In this document: piece by piece, positions 33,942 to 41,904 of the stretch
How positions within the stretch are numbered: position 1 is the stretch's first letter
How the letters are laid out: each line of letters starts with the position of its first letter
Assembly (NCBI GenBank): GCA_046760105.1
Contig: JBHIDJ010000007.1
Coordinates: 9,520 to 73,519 of the forward strand
Origin: JBHIDJ01 sp046760105
GTDB taxonomy: Bacteria > Pseudomonadota > Gammaproteobacteria > Acidiferrobacterales > SPGG2
Reading direction: 5' to 3'
Length of the DNA: 64,000 bases
Position numbers and translations under genes: made by a program
Notes under the pieces: model-generated
Seen by the model: only the letters and a program-made list of their open reading frames with translations
The model's database searches: none
Told to the model about the DNA's origin: nothing

Positions 33942-34541
33942 ATGAGTGGCGAACAAGTTGACGATACCAGACGGCGCTTGCTGGTGATAACGACTGGTCT
34001 TGGCGTCGTCGGCACGGCGTTCGCTGCGGTCCCGTTTGTTGCGAGCATGATGCCCAGCGCGCGCGCGCGCGCGCTGGGGGCGCCGGTGGAAGTGGATATC
34101 AGTAAGCTCGAGCCTGGACAGCGGCTAGTAATAGAGTGGCGCGGCAAGCCTGTCTGGATCGTCAATCGTACCGAAGAGATGTTGGCCACCTTGCCAAAGC
34201 TCAATGAAAGTGTGGCAGACCCCGACTCCGAGGACAGTGAGCAGCCAAAATACGCACAAAACGAGGGGCGCTCCATCAAGCCGGAAACCCTTGTTCTGAT
34301 AGGGATCTGCACCCACCTTGGATGTTCACCGCTGGCCAAGCTGAAGCCCGGTGCGGCCTCCGGTCTAGGCGGCGATTGGCTCGGCGGTTTCTTCTGTCCG
34401 TGCCATGGTTCGCTATTTGATCTCGCTGGACGTGTTTTCAAGAATGTGCCGGCGCCGACAAACCTGGTGGTCCCACCCTATTCCTATGTGAGCGATACCC
34501 GCATCGTCATCGGCGTCGATCAGAAGGAGAGCGTTGCCTGA
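33942..34541 (+). CDS. petA: Ubiquinol-cytochrome c reductase iron-sulphur (Rieske) subunit
   Basis: A 199-residue Rieske protein of the bc1 complex. A TAT-like N-terminus with DTRRRLLVITTGLG leads into the membrane anchor (about residues 14-36). The [2Fe-2S] ligands are C123/H125 (CTHLGC) and C152/H155 (CPCHGS), with C128 and C154 forming the disulphide. The ATG at 33942 has GGGAGA before it; a TTG at 33924 would add six residues. Codons 38-46 contain a perfect CG-alternating palindrome, described separately. TGATG coupling to petB. Confidence 0.96.
   Translation: MSGEQVDDTRRRLLVITTGLGVVGTAFAAVPFVASMMPSARARALGAPVEVDISKLEPGQRLVIEWRGKPVWIVNRTEEMLATLPKLNESVADPDSEDSEQPKYAQNEGRSIKPETLVLIGICTHLGCSPLAKLKPGAASGLGGDWLGGFFCPCHGSLFDLAGRVFKNVPAPTNLVVPPYSYVSDTRIVIGVDQKESVA
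34053..34078. repeat. 26-bp perfect palindrome with 17-nt alternating CG tract inside petA
   Basis: From CCCAG (34053) through an uninterrupted C-G alternation (34058-34074) to CTGGG (ending at 34078) the sequence equals its own reverse complement. It encodes the Pro-Ser-Ala-Arg-Ala-Arg-Ala linker between the membrane anchor and the head domain of the Rieske protein. Such tracts can adopt Z-DNA or cruciform shape and can slip by two bases. Confidence 0.95.
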
Positions 34542-35770
34542 TGCAGAAACTCCTGGCCTGGGTAGATGCACGCTTCCCCCTGATCAAGGTGTGGGAAGAG
34601 CATCTGGCCAAGTACTATGCTCCAAAGAATTTCAACTTTTGGTATTACTTCGGTTCTTTGGCCATGTTGGCACTGGCCATCCAGATCCTGACCGGTATTT
34701 TTCTCGCCATACATTACAAACCTGATGCCGCACGTGCCTTCGCTTCGGTGGAGTACATTATGCGCGATGTGCCCTGGGGCTGGTTGATGCGGTACATGCA
34801 CTCCACCGGCGCGTCCCTGTTCTTTGTGGTCATTTATCTGCACATGTTTCGCGCACTACTGTATGGCTCACATCGGCCACCGCGCGAACTGGTGTGGATC
34901 CTCGGTGTAGTAATGTTTATTGTACTTATGGCAACGTCATTTACCGGTTACTTGTTGCCCTGGGGCAACATGTCGTATTGGGGCGCACAGGTGATCATCT
35001 CCCTGTTCGGTGCGATTCCTTTTATCGGGGAAGGATTGGCAGAATGGATACGTGGAGACTTCGTCGTCTCCGATGCCACGCTAAACCGCTTTTTTGCCTT
35101 CCATATCGTGCTGTTTCCGTTGATACTGATTGGTCTTGTATTTCTGCATATCGTTGCCCTTCACAAAGTCGGATCAAATAATCCGGACGGCATCGAAATC
35201 AAGAAAAAGAAGGATCAGAACGGAGTGCCTTTAGACGGCATTCCCTTTCATCCGTACTACACCGTCAAGGATCTGGTCGGCGTAACCGTATTCTTGATGA
35301 TATTTTCCGCGATCGTGTTCTTTGCCCCGGAGTTTGGCGGCTGGTTCCTTGAACACGACAACTTTGAACCGGCCAACATTCTGCAGACCCCGCCGGAGAT
35401 CGTTCCGCTGTGGTATCTCACACCGTTTTATTCGATTTTGCGTGCCGTGACCATTGATATAGGACCGCTAACCGCCAAGTTGCTCGGGGTATTATCGATG
35501 GGATTTTCAATCGTCTTGTTCTTCTTTCTCCCCTGGTTGGATCGCTCGCCGGTGAAGTCCATACGCTATCGTGGCTGGATATACAAGACAGCGTTGATGC
35601 TGTTTGCCATCAGTTTCGTGCTCCTTGGCTATCTTGGGACTCAAAGACCCGAGGGTCCCAATCTCATTTTGGCACAGATCTGCTATGTCATTTATTTTGC
35701 GTTCTTTTTACTCATGCCCTGGTACAGCCAGATCGATAAGACCAAACCAGAACCTGGCAGGGTGACCTAA
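34541..35770 (+). CDS. petB: Cytochrome b of the bc1 complex
   Basis: A 409-residue full-length cytochrome b (not the split b6/subunit IV type) with about eight membrane helices. The four haem-ligand histidines are in MHSTGASLFFVVIYLHMFRA and AFHIVLFPLILIGLVFLHIVALH. The Qo-site PEWY motif reads PLWY here, a substitution seen as PxWY in beta/gammaproteobacteria. It catalyses quinol oxidation with PetA and PetC, pumping protons. Coupled to petA by TGATG. Confidence 0.98.
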   Translation: MQKLLAWVDARFPLIKVWEEHLAKYYAPKNFNFWYYFGSLAMLALAIQILTGIFLAIHYKPDAARAFASVEYIMRDVPWGWLMRYMHSTGASLFFVVIYLHMFRALLYGSHRPPRELVWILGVVMFIVLMATSFTGYLLPWGNMSYWGAQVIISLFGAIPFIGEGLAEWIRGDFVVSDATLNRFFAFHIVLFPLILIGLVFLHIVALHKVGSNNPDGIEIKKKKDQNGVPLDGIPFHPYYTVKDLVGVTVFLMIFSAIVFFAPEFGGWFLEHDNFEPANILQTPPEIVPLWYLTPFYSILRAVTIDIGPLTAKLLGVLSMGFSIVLFFFLPWLDRSPVKSIRYRGWIYKTALMLFAISFVLLGYLGTQRPEGPNLILAQICYVIYFAFFLLMPWYSQIDKTKPEPGRVT

Positions 35771-35772
35771 GG

Positions 35773-36501
35773 TTGAAGTGTATCTATCTCGCATTTTGTG
35801 TGGGCGTTATGTCAACCGTAACGCTTGCGGCTGAGGTGCCGGCATTGCACGATCCTGTGGATATCAACCTGAGTGACAAACCCTCCTTGCAACGCGGTGC
35901 GCGAATTTTCATTAATTATTGCCTGTCATGTCATAGCGCTGCGTATATGCGCTATAACCGCATGGGCAAGGATCTGAATATCAGCGACGAGTTGGTCGAG
36001 GAAAATCTGCTATTTGCCACGGATAAAATCGGTAATCTCATGAAAGCAGCGATGCCCGCCGAAGACGCTAAAAAAGCATTCGGCACAGCACCACCAGATT
36101 TAACGGTTGTATCCCGCTCGCGTGGACCCGGGTGGTTTTATAATTACATGCGCGGCTTTTACCGCGACGATACGTCTTTCACCGGGTGGAATAACATTGT
36201 TTTTCCCGACGCGGCTATGCCCCATGTCCTCTATGAATGGCAGGGCGAACAGCGGGCGGTATTCGAAGATAAGGAAGATGGCAGTAAGGAGTTTAGGCGT
36301 CTCGAGCTCGAACGCGCCGGTAGTATGAGTATAGAAGAATTTGACAACTCCATGCGTGATCTGACCAATTTCATGGTGTATCTGGGTGAACCCGCGAAGC
36401 TCGTGCGTTATCGCATCGGGGTTTACGTATTGATCTTCCTCGCTGTCTTTTTGGTTTTTATTTATCTTCTGAAAAGAGAATACTGGAAAGACGTTCACTA
36501 A
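35773..36501 (+). CDS. petC: Cytochrome c1 of the bc1 complex
   Basis: A 242-residue cytochrome c1. A signal peptide (cleavage near TLAA, residues 17-20), the c-type haem site CLSCH (about residues 50-54) with MRYNRMGKDL after it, the axial Met in the AAMPHVLYEW region, and a C-terminal membrane anchor (IGVYVLIFLAVFLVFIYLLKREYW) are visible. The start is TTG, two bases after petB. Passes electrons to a soluble or membrane cytochrome c. Confidence 0.97.
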   Translation: MKCIYLAFCVGVMSTVTLAAEVPALHDPVDINLSDKPSLQRGARIFINYCLSCHSAAYMRYNRMGKDLNISDELVEENLLFATDKIGNLMKAAMPAEDAKKAFGTAPPDLTVVSRSRGPGWFYNYMRGFYRDDTSFTGWNNIVFPDAAMPHVLYEWQGEQRAVFEDKEDGSKEFRRLELERAGSMSIEEFDNSMRDLTNFMVYLGEPAKLVRYRIGVYVLIFLAVFLVFIYLLKREYWKDVH

Positions 36502-36522
36502 ACCGGTAGCGGACCGCCTTTT

Positions 36523-36551
36523 AGGAAGGGGGGCGTTGTGCCCCCTTTCCT
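36523..36551 (+). terminator. Probable terminator hairpin after petC
   Basis: AGGAAGGGGGGC (36523-36534) and GCCCCCTTTCCT (36540-36551) form a 12-bp stem with one G-T pair and a five-base loop. Only a short, delayed T-run (GGTTTTTGG) follows, so termination may be partial and let sspA be co-transcribed. Confidence 0.5.
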
Positions 36552-36578
36552 ATCTAGCTGGTTTTTGGAGAAAAGTGG

Positions 36579-37211
36579 ATGGCATCTCCTGTTAACAGGA
36601 AGCCGATTATGACTTTGTACTCGGGGATCAATGATCCCTATAGTCACCGCACTCGTATTGTGCTGTTTGAAAAGGACGTCGAGTGCCGGATCGTAGAAGT
36701 CGACCCCAACAGGAAACCACGCGAGCTTGCTGATCTGAACCCCTATAATCAGGTTCCTACCATAGTCGATCGTGAGCTAGTGCTTTATGATTCGCTGATC
36801 ATCAACGAGTATCTTGACGAGCGTCTGCCGCATCCGCCTTTAATGCCCGTGGACCCGGTTTCGCGCGGCCGCGCACGGCTTATGTTGATGCGTTTCGATC
36901 GCGACTGGTATAGCTTGCTGCCCACCATTACCGGTGGCGACAGACGGGCCGCGACGCGCGCCCGCAACGTTGTCCGCGATGGGCTTACGGTCATTTCGCA
37001 GATCTTCAAGGAACAGCCGTATGTACTCGGTGACGAGTTTTCGCTGGTTGATTGCGCATTGGCCCCTATTTTATGGCGGTTGGGTCACTACAGCATTAAT
37101 CTGCCCCGTCAGGCAAAATCCATCATGGAGTACGCGGAACGCATATTCGCCCGCAAGTCCTTCGAGCTCAGCCTCACGGAGACAGAGCGAGACATCAGTC
37201 CGACAAAATGA
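36579..37211 (+). CDS. sspA: Stringent starvation protein A
   Basis: A 210-residue GST-fold SspA that binds RNA polymerase and in enterics affects acid tolerance and phage P1 late transcription; it has no glutathione activity. MTLYSGINDPYSHRTRIVLFEK (from residue 11) and ERLPHPPLMPVDPVSRGRARLMLMR are very like E. coli SspA, and the start with a ten-residue lead also fits. It follows petC, the usual place in beta/gammaproteobacteria. Confidence 0.97.
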   Translation: MASPVNRKPIMTLYSGINDPYSHRTRIVLFEKDVECRIVEVDPNRKPRELADLNPYNQVPTIVDRELVLYDSLIINEYLDERLPHPPLMPVDPVSRGRARLMLMRFDRDWYSLLPTITGGDRRAATRARNVVRDGLTVISQIFKEQPYVLGDEFSLVDCALAPILWRLGHYSINLPRQAKSIMEYAERIFARKSFELSLTETERDISPTK

Positions 37212-37260
37212 CCGTGGTGTTCTCCGGTGGGCGCCGCAGATTTGAGCTACTATAAAAACC

Positions 37261-37656
37261 ATGACGCCGATTAAACCGTACTTGATTCGCGCGGTCCGTG
37301 ACTGGGCGGTAGACAGCCGATTGACGCCACATATCGTGGTCGATGCGACCGCTGCCGGGGTCAAGGTTCCGACCGAGTTCGTCGAAAACGGGCGCATGTT
37401 ACTGAATATCCATCCGCGGGCGGTACATGATTTCGACATGACCAACGATTGGCTACTGTTTTCCACCAGGTTCGCAGGCCAGAGGTGTACCCTGGAAATA
37501 CCCGTAGTCGCCATCCGGGCGATCTACGCTCGTGAAAACGGTCAAGGCGTCGCTTTCCCGGAAGAATCCACGGAGGGTACAGTCGCGGAGCCCGCCAGCG
37601 CCGATTCAGGCCCACCACCCCCGAAGAAAGGACCTCATCTCAAGGTCGTCAAATAA
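37261..37656 (+). CDS. sspB: ClpXP adaptor SspB
   Basis: A 131-residue SspB, which brings ssrA-tagged proteins to ClpXP. The N-terminal domain IKPYLIRAVRDWAVDSRLTPHIVVDA and the WLLFSTRFAGQRCTLEIPV strand block bind the tag. An acidic/proline linker (about residues 100-122) leads to the ClpX-docking tail KGPHLKVVK at the very end. Follows sspA by 49 nt. Confidence 0.97.
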   Translation: MTPIKPYLIRAVRDWAVDSRLTPHIVVDATAAGVKVPTEFVENGRMLLNIHPRAVHDFDMTNDWLLFSTRFAGQRCTLEIPVVAIRAIYARENGQGVAFPEESTEGTVAEPASADSGPPPPKKGPHLKVVK

Positions 37657-38211
37657 CCCGTTGTTCTGCTTCACCTGCGCCCGCAGGCGGCCTGCACGTC
37701 AATCTGAGAGGCGCTCAAGCGTTAACCCCATTGAGCCGTTTTGAGCGCCAGGCGCGGCGATGCGGAAACGGCTTGAGCGACGACTGAAGCATTCACGGCC
37801 GCCTGCAGTGCAAGGCGCAGGAGCGCCCCCGCGATTTCAAGGCCGCCCGCAGCCAGGCGTACCGGTGCAGCGACGGCAAATGGAGGCGGTGGACCGGCTC
37901 ATAAGGCGATCGTCCTCGCGGCAACGCGAACAAACCGAACAGGTAGACAGCGAAAGGCCAGTGCGCTCCACGGTCGCACCTTCACACGGGCAAAAGCCAG
38001 TCCGCCAGAAGACAAAAGTGCATAACTACAAAAGGCCACACCCAGTCAAGGCCCCGCGTCGTGGCGCCTTGCCGAGACGTACCGTACCACGACGCTGAGG
38101 CACTCAACTTGCGTCAGCGGCGATTACTGATCGCATGCTCCCGCCGCCGATCAACTCGGTGTAAGATGCGTTGCGCACGAGAGCAGTTCGAAGCGATCGC
38201 AAGGGGGAGCC
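37657..38211. other. Mostly non-coding gap after sspB
   Basis: 555 nt without a recognisable gene. It holds a 9-bp perfect inverted repeat GGCGCTCAA (37710-37718)/TTGAGCGCC (37741-37749) with a 22-nt loop and no T-run, and one Arg/Pro-rich reading frame (37760-38098) listed separately as doubtful. Near 38190-38208 a purine-rich AAGGGGG is the ribosome site of the macrodomain gene. Confidence 0.6.
37760..38098 (+). CDS. Doubtful Arg/Pro-rich small protein
   Basis: A 112-codon open frame, ATG to TGA, with about a quarter Arg and Lys and many Pro and Gln residues (for example KRPHPVKAPRRGALPRR near the end). No domain, signal or membrane segment is visible and I recognise no family. It could be a disordered nucleic-acid-binding protein, but frames of this composition also arise by chance in GC-rich DNA. 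Its isolated position between sspB and the macrodomain gene gives no support. Confidence 0.25.
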   Translation: MRKRLERRLKHSRPPAVQGAGAPPRFQGRPQPGVPVQRRQMEAVDRLIRRSSSRQREQTEQVDSERPVRSTVAPSHGQKPVRQKTKVHNYKRPHPVKAPRRGALPRRTVPRR

Positions 38212-38706
38212 ATGATCAAGATAATCTGTGCCGATATTACAACTCTGAGCGTGGATGCGATCGTCAATGCTGCCAACCAGACCCTACTTGGTGGCGGTGG
38301 GGTTGACGGTGCTATCCACCGCGCGGCCGGACCGGAATTGCTTGCTGCCTGCCGCGAAATCGGCGGCTGCCCGACGGGGGAGGCGCGCATCACACCTGGT
38401 TTCAAACTGCCCGCTAACTGGATTATTCATACCGTCGGACCCGTGTGGCGCGGCGGGCAAAAAGGCGAGCCAGAGTTGCTGCGGTCCTGCTATCAAACCT
38501 CTTTGGACCTTGCCTCGCAAAACGGCGTGCGCACGATCGCATTTCCAAGTATTAGCACTGGCGCCTACGGTTATCCCAAGGAGCAAGCGACCAACATCGC
38601 CCTTAGCGTGATGGGCGAATATGAGAGCAAGTTCGACGAGATCATTTGCTGTTGTTTTAGCGATGAAGACAGGGAGATCTACGAGAAGGAACTGGCTTCA
38701 CGCTAG
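38212..38706 (+). CDS. Macrodomain protein (O-acetyl-ADP-ribose deacetylase, YmdB-like)
   Basis: A 164-residue single macrodomain. DAIVNAANQTLLGGGGVDGAIHRAAG (about residues 16-41) is the ADP-ribose-binding loop with the catalytic Asn and the glycine-rich turn, and FPSISTGAYGYP is the second signature. YmdB-type enzymes deacetylate O-acetyl-ADP-ribose and some reverse ADP-ribosylation; they may also modulate RNase III. AAGGGGGAG precedes the ATG. The gene appears monocistronic and ends about 35 nt before the second palindromic repeat. Confidence 0.95.
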   Translation: MIKIICADITTLSVDAIVNAANQTLLGGGGVDGAIHRAAGPELLAACREIGGCPTGEARITPGFKLPANWIIHTVGPVWRGGQKGEPELLRSCYQTSLDLASQNGVRTIAFPSISTGAYGYPKEQATNIALSVMGEYESKFDEIICCCFSDEDREIYEKELASR

Positions 38707-38738
38707 CCCCGGTACCTCGGAAACGCTCTGCAATGTAG

Positions 38739-38813
38739 TAGCAAGTGGCAAGTAGCAAGTTAAAACTCCTCTAGCCTTTTCTTGCTACTTCCCACTTCAC
38801 ACTTGCTACTCGC
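38739..38813. repeat. Palindromic heptamer-tandem repeat, copy 2
   Basis: Left arm from 38738: three 7-mers AGCAAGT, GGCAAGT, AGCAAGT, preceded by GTAGT. Right arm: CTTGCTACTT (38781) and ACTTGCTACT (38801). The loop is CT-rich with CCTTTTCTTG. It matches copy 1 at 25755-25829 in units, order and spacing. It lies at the convergent ends of the macrodomain gene and the FAD oxidase gene, and its right end (GAGTAGCAAG on the minus strand) provides the TAG stop of the latter. Confidence 0.85.
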
Positions 38814-40203
38814 GCTTATCGATTGGGAAAATTTTGTCCGGGTTGAGGATTCCGTTGGGATCGAACTGCTGTTTGATGCGCTGCATGAGATCGAGTGTGA
38901 CAGGATCAATTTCGCGGTTGATATAATCGCGTTTTTCGCGACCAACCCCGTGTTCGCCCGAGAGTGTCCCACCCAGCTGTAGTACCAAGTCGAATACCGC
39001 TGACAGGCACGGCCGCGCCTTTTGCTCTTGTCGCGAATCCTGCGAGTCATAGAGCAAATTCACGTGAATATTTCCGTTGCCGGCATGACCGAAGTTAACG
39101 ATCGGGATACCGAATTCTCGGCTCAAGCGATCCAGCCCGTCTATCAGGTCGGGAATGCGCGAGACCGGAACGACGATATCCTCGTTGAGCTTATTTGGCG
39201 CGGTCTTACGCAGCGCCGGCGATAAAGCCTTGCGCGTGGCCCACAACGCGGCGACCTCTTTGTTGGTCTGCGCGGTTTTCAGTTGCACCAGTCCGGGGCC
39301 ATCAGCAGCGTGGCGGACGGCCTCAACCGCCGCGTCCATGCTCACGGCAGGCCCATCAACCTCGATCATCAGTAGCGCGCCCACGTGCTGGGGGAGATCA
39401 AACTCGGCATAATCGCGAATGATCTCGATGGAAGCAGCGTCCATGAACTCCAGGGCGCTGGGGGTAACAGGCTGCGCCATAATGCGTGACACCGCTGCCG
39501 CTGACGCGCGAACGTTGTCGTAAGCCGCTTGCAGCGTGCGCTTGGTTTCGGGCTCTGGCGTGAGCTTCAGCGTCGCTTCTGTGATAACGGCAAGCGTTCC
39601 TTCCGAACCGATGATGAGTCGGGTCAGATCGTAACCGACGACCCCTTTGGTTGTGTAAACCCCGGTGTGTATCGTATCTCCCGCACCGGTCACAGCCTGC
39701 AGCCCGAGCACGTTCTCCCTGGTGGTGCCGTACTTGACGGCCCGCGGACCTGCGGCGTTCAAGGCTAGATTCCCGCCAACCGTACAGAACGCACTGCTGG
39801 TCGGATCCGGGGGCCAAAAGAAACCATGCGTCGCTGCTGTCTCCTGCACGGCTTGGTTGATCGCACCTGGCTCGACACGGACGACGCGATTAGCGGGATC
39901 GATATCGATGATGCGGTCCATGCGTTCGAGCGAGAGCACAAGCCCGCCGCGCAGCGGTATCGCGCTCCCGGTCGTGCCTGTGCCGCGACCGCGCACGACG
40001 AGCGGTATGCCATGGCGATTGCACAGCCGTACCGTTTCTAGCACTTGCTCATGAGTGACAGCGAAGGCGACGCCGTCAGGTTCGCTGTGCTTGCGCGAGT
40101 TGTCGTATCCATACACCCAGCGGTCTGCCTGCTCCGTCAGCACATTGTCGCTGCCAACGGCTTGTGCTAACTGATTGAAGAAGTTTCGGCTTGCGCTAAT
40201 CAT
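38806..40203 (-). CDS. FAD-linked oxidase (GlcD / D-lactate dehydrogenase-like)
   Basis: A 465-residue VAO-family flavoprotein. The FAD-binding P-P loop RGRGTGTTGSAIP is near residues 72-84, VGGNLALNAAGPRAVKYG near 143-160, and the C-terminal signature FGHAGNGNIHVNLL with SGEHGVG near the end. It belongs with the glycolate oxidase GlcD and D-lactate (cytochrome) dehydrogenases; exact substrate unknown, and no GlcE/GlcF partners are nearby. The last codons and stop derive from the repeat. Its start overlaps the end of the heptose adenylyltransferase gene by eight bases. Confidence 0.9.
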   Translation of the reverse strand: MISASRNFFNQLAQAVGSDNVLTEQADRWVYGYDNSRKHSEPDGVAFAVTHEQVLETVRLCNRHGIPLVVRGRGTGTTGSAIPLRGGLVLSLERMDRIIDIDPANRVVRVEPGAINQAVQETAATHGFFWPPDPTSSAFCTVGGNLALNAAGPRAVKYGTTRENVLGLQAVTGAGDTIHTGVYTTKGVVGYDLTRLIIGSEGTLAVITEATLKLTPEPETKRTLQAAYDNVRASAAAVSRIMAQPVTPSALEFMDAASIEIIRDYAEFDLPQHVGALLMIEVDGPAVSMDAAVEAVRHAADGPGLVQLKTAQTNKEVAALWATRKALSPALRKTAPNKLNEDIVVPVSRIPDLIDGLDRLSREFGIPIVNFGHAGNGNIHVNLLYDSQDSRQEQKARPCLSAVFDLVLQLGGTLSGEHGVGREKRDYINREIDPVTLDLMQRIKQQFDPNGILNPDKIFPIDKRE

Positions 40204-40678
40204 GTTCGCGAATGCGCTTGATCAGGTCGGTCGTTGAGAGCTGATAACGAATCGGGATCGCATGGACCTGTCCACCATACGATTCGACGACCTCGCCACC
40301 GACAATGTTCTTGTGCTTCCAATCACCGCCCTTGACCAGGTGATCGGGTCGGATGAGCTTGATAAGTTCAAGTGGTGTGTCGGCGTCAAACGCTACCACC
40401 AGCGAGACACAGGCCAACGCAGCCAGCAACGCCATGCGGTCTTCGAGCGTATTGATAGGTCGACCGGATCCTTTTTTCAGGCGTCGGACCGACGCATCGC
40501 TGTTGACGCCGACGATCACGGTTGGCCCTATGGTAGCCGCCTCCTGTAGATAACTCACGTGCCCACGATGGAGAATATCGAAGCACCCGTTTGTAAAGAC
40601 AAACGGGCGCGGCAGCGCTGCCAGTCTCGCTTTAAGCTGTTCCGGATTCTTAACGATTTTGGATTCACTAAGCGTCAA
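40196..40678 (-). CDS. hldE: D-glycero-beta-D-manno-heptose 1-phosphate adenylyltransferase
   Basis: A 160-residue stand-alone nucleotidyltransferase, equivalent to the C-terminal half of HldE (RfaE domain II). It makes ADP-heptose for the LPS inner core. FTNGCFDILHRGHVSYLQEA (about residues 28-47) contains the HxGH nucleotide motif; PINTLEDRMALLAAL and the QLSTTDLIKRI ending follow. The kinase half is absent here and would be a separate gene (hldA-like) elsewhere. It overlaps dolP by four bases and the oxidase by eight. Confidence 0.95.
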   Translation of the reverse strand: MTLSESKIVKNPEQLKARLAALPRPFVFTNGCFDILHRGHVSYLQEAATIGPTVIVGVNSDASVRRLKKGSGRPINTLEDRMALLAALACVSLVVAFDADTPLELIKLIRPDHLVKGGDWKHKNIVGGEVVESYGGQVHAIPIRYQLSTTDLIKRIREHD

Positions 40679-41253
40679 TCAGTGTACTCGAAGAGCTTGA
40701 CAACGCGCGTCACGCCTTTGGTCTCACGCGCAAGCTTTGTGGCCACGTCGGCTTCTGCGCGTTTGACCAGGCCCATCAAATACACGACCGAGTTTGCCGT
40801 CACGACCTTGACGTGGGTGGGACCGACGCCCTTGGTGGTGGCCTGCTTAGTCTTAATCTTACTCGTAATCCATTTGTCATGGCTGCTGTCTGAAAAGGAG
40901 CGGCGCGGCGCGATGCGGATGTGGTTATGAATCCGACGAACACCCTGTACACGCCTTACGTGTGTGAGTGCACGCTTACGCAGCGCCGTTGTTTCTGCCT
41001 CACCTGTCAGCAGCACAATACCGTTCATGCTTGTTACATTCACCCGCACCTTGTTGTCTAAGATTTTATCTTGAGCGATCAGCTTTTCACCTTTGAGCTC
41101 GAGTGTCTGATCATCCCACATTTTCCCTGTTGTACGCCGGTCAGTAGCTACTGTGGCACCTGTCGCCGTGCCGGCAACAACGGCTGCTGCGCAGCCCTGC
41201 AGGAGCATCGAGCAAAGTGCAATACCCATTAGCCAAAATGCAGCGTGTCTCAC
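40675..41253 (-). CDS. dolP: Outer-membrane lipoprotein DolP (dual BON domain)
   Basis: A 192-residue lipoprotein with a lipobox LLQGC (Cys at about residue 21) and two BON domains (about 50-115 and 125-190), as in DolP/YraP, which binds anionic phospholipid at division sites and supports outer-membrane integrity. The GTG at 41253 is chosen: GAGG lies seven bases before it and it gives a normal signal peptide, whereas an ATG at 41295 would overlap diaA by 40 nt. The order lpoA-yraN-diaA-dolP is that of E. coli. Confidence 0.94.
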   Translation of the reverse strand: MRHAAFWLMGIALCSMLLQGCAAAVVAGTATGATVATDRRTTGKMWDDQTLELKGEKLIAQDKILDNKVRVNVTSMNGIVLLTGEAETTALRKRALTHVRRVQGVRRIHNHIRIAPRRSFSDSSHDKWITSKIKTKQATTKGVGPTHVKVVTANSVVYLMGLVKRAEADVATKLARETKGVTRVVKLFEYTD

Positions 41254-41255
41254 AC

Positions 41256-41879
41256 TTACGCCTCGCCTAGCAGTTGATAGTCGATCAAATCGCATAAGCA
41301 GTGGATAATGATTCCATGCACCTCTTGAATGCGTGCGGTTGAAGGTCCTGGTACACAGATGTTGATGTCACGTCCAGCGAGCGCTGGGGCCAGCTCACCC
41401 CCGTCGCGTCCATTGAGTGCGACGCAGCTCATCCCGCGTTCATGCGCCGCTTCCACTGCCAAGATAACATTCGATGAGTTCCCGGAGGTGGAAATCGCCA
41501 GTAGCACATCGCCGGACTGCCCCAGCGCACGCACTTGCTTGGCGAAGATGTCGTCAAAACGGTAGTCGTTGGCGATCGAGGTCAGAGTGGAGGTGTCGGT
41601 GGTCAGCGCAATCGCCGGTAACCCGGGCCGTTCACGTTCGAATCGATTCAGCATTTCCGCGGAAAAATGTTGCGCATCCGCGGCTGATCCACCGTTTCCG
41701 CAAGCAAGGATCTTACGTTCGTCGATTAGCGCGTTCATCATTTGCATCGCCGCCGCAGTAATCTGCGCGACCAACGCCTCCATAGCGGCCCTGGTTGTTT
41801 CGATGCTCTCTCGGAAATTATTCTCCACGCGCGCGCTCAGCGGCACCGGATCAGAAACTGCCACACGCTTATCGGTCAT
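41256..41879 (-). CDS. diaA: DnaA-initiator-associating protein DiaA (SIS domain)
   Basis: A 207-residue SIS-domain protein close to DiaA/GmhA. CGNGGSAADAQHFSAEMLNRFERERPGLPAIALTTD and DVLLAISTSGNSSNVI are the sugar-phosphate-isomerase-like loops. DiaA binds DnaA and promotes orderly initiation, whereas the related GmhA makes heptose 7-phosphate; the context (between yraN and dolP) favours DiaA, but a heptose role is possible because heptose adenylyltransferase lies two genes away. Frame open from 41933; the ATG at 41879 avoids overlap with yraN. Confidence 0.9.
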   Translation of the reverse strand: MTDKRVAVSDPVPLSARVENNFRESIETTRAAMEALVAQITAAAMQMMNALIDERKILACGNGGSAADAQHFSAEMLNRFERERPGLPAIALTTDTSTLTSIANDYRFDDIFAKQVRALGQSGDVLLAISTSGNSSNVILAVEAAHERGMSCVALNGRDGGELAPALAGRDINICVPGPSTARIQEVHGIIIHCLCDLIDYQLLGEA

Positions 41880-41904
41880 CACGTCTTTATCGTTCAAGAA
41901 AAGC

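Noticed and set aside
38212..38706. Macrodomain gene as antitoxin of a DarT-like toxin
   Set aside because: No DarT-like or other ADP-ribosyltransferase frame lies next to it; the sequence looks like the general YmdB type.
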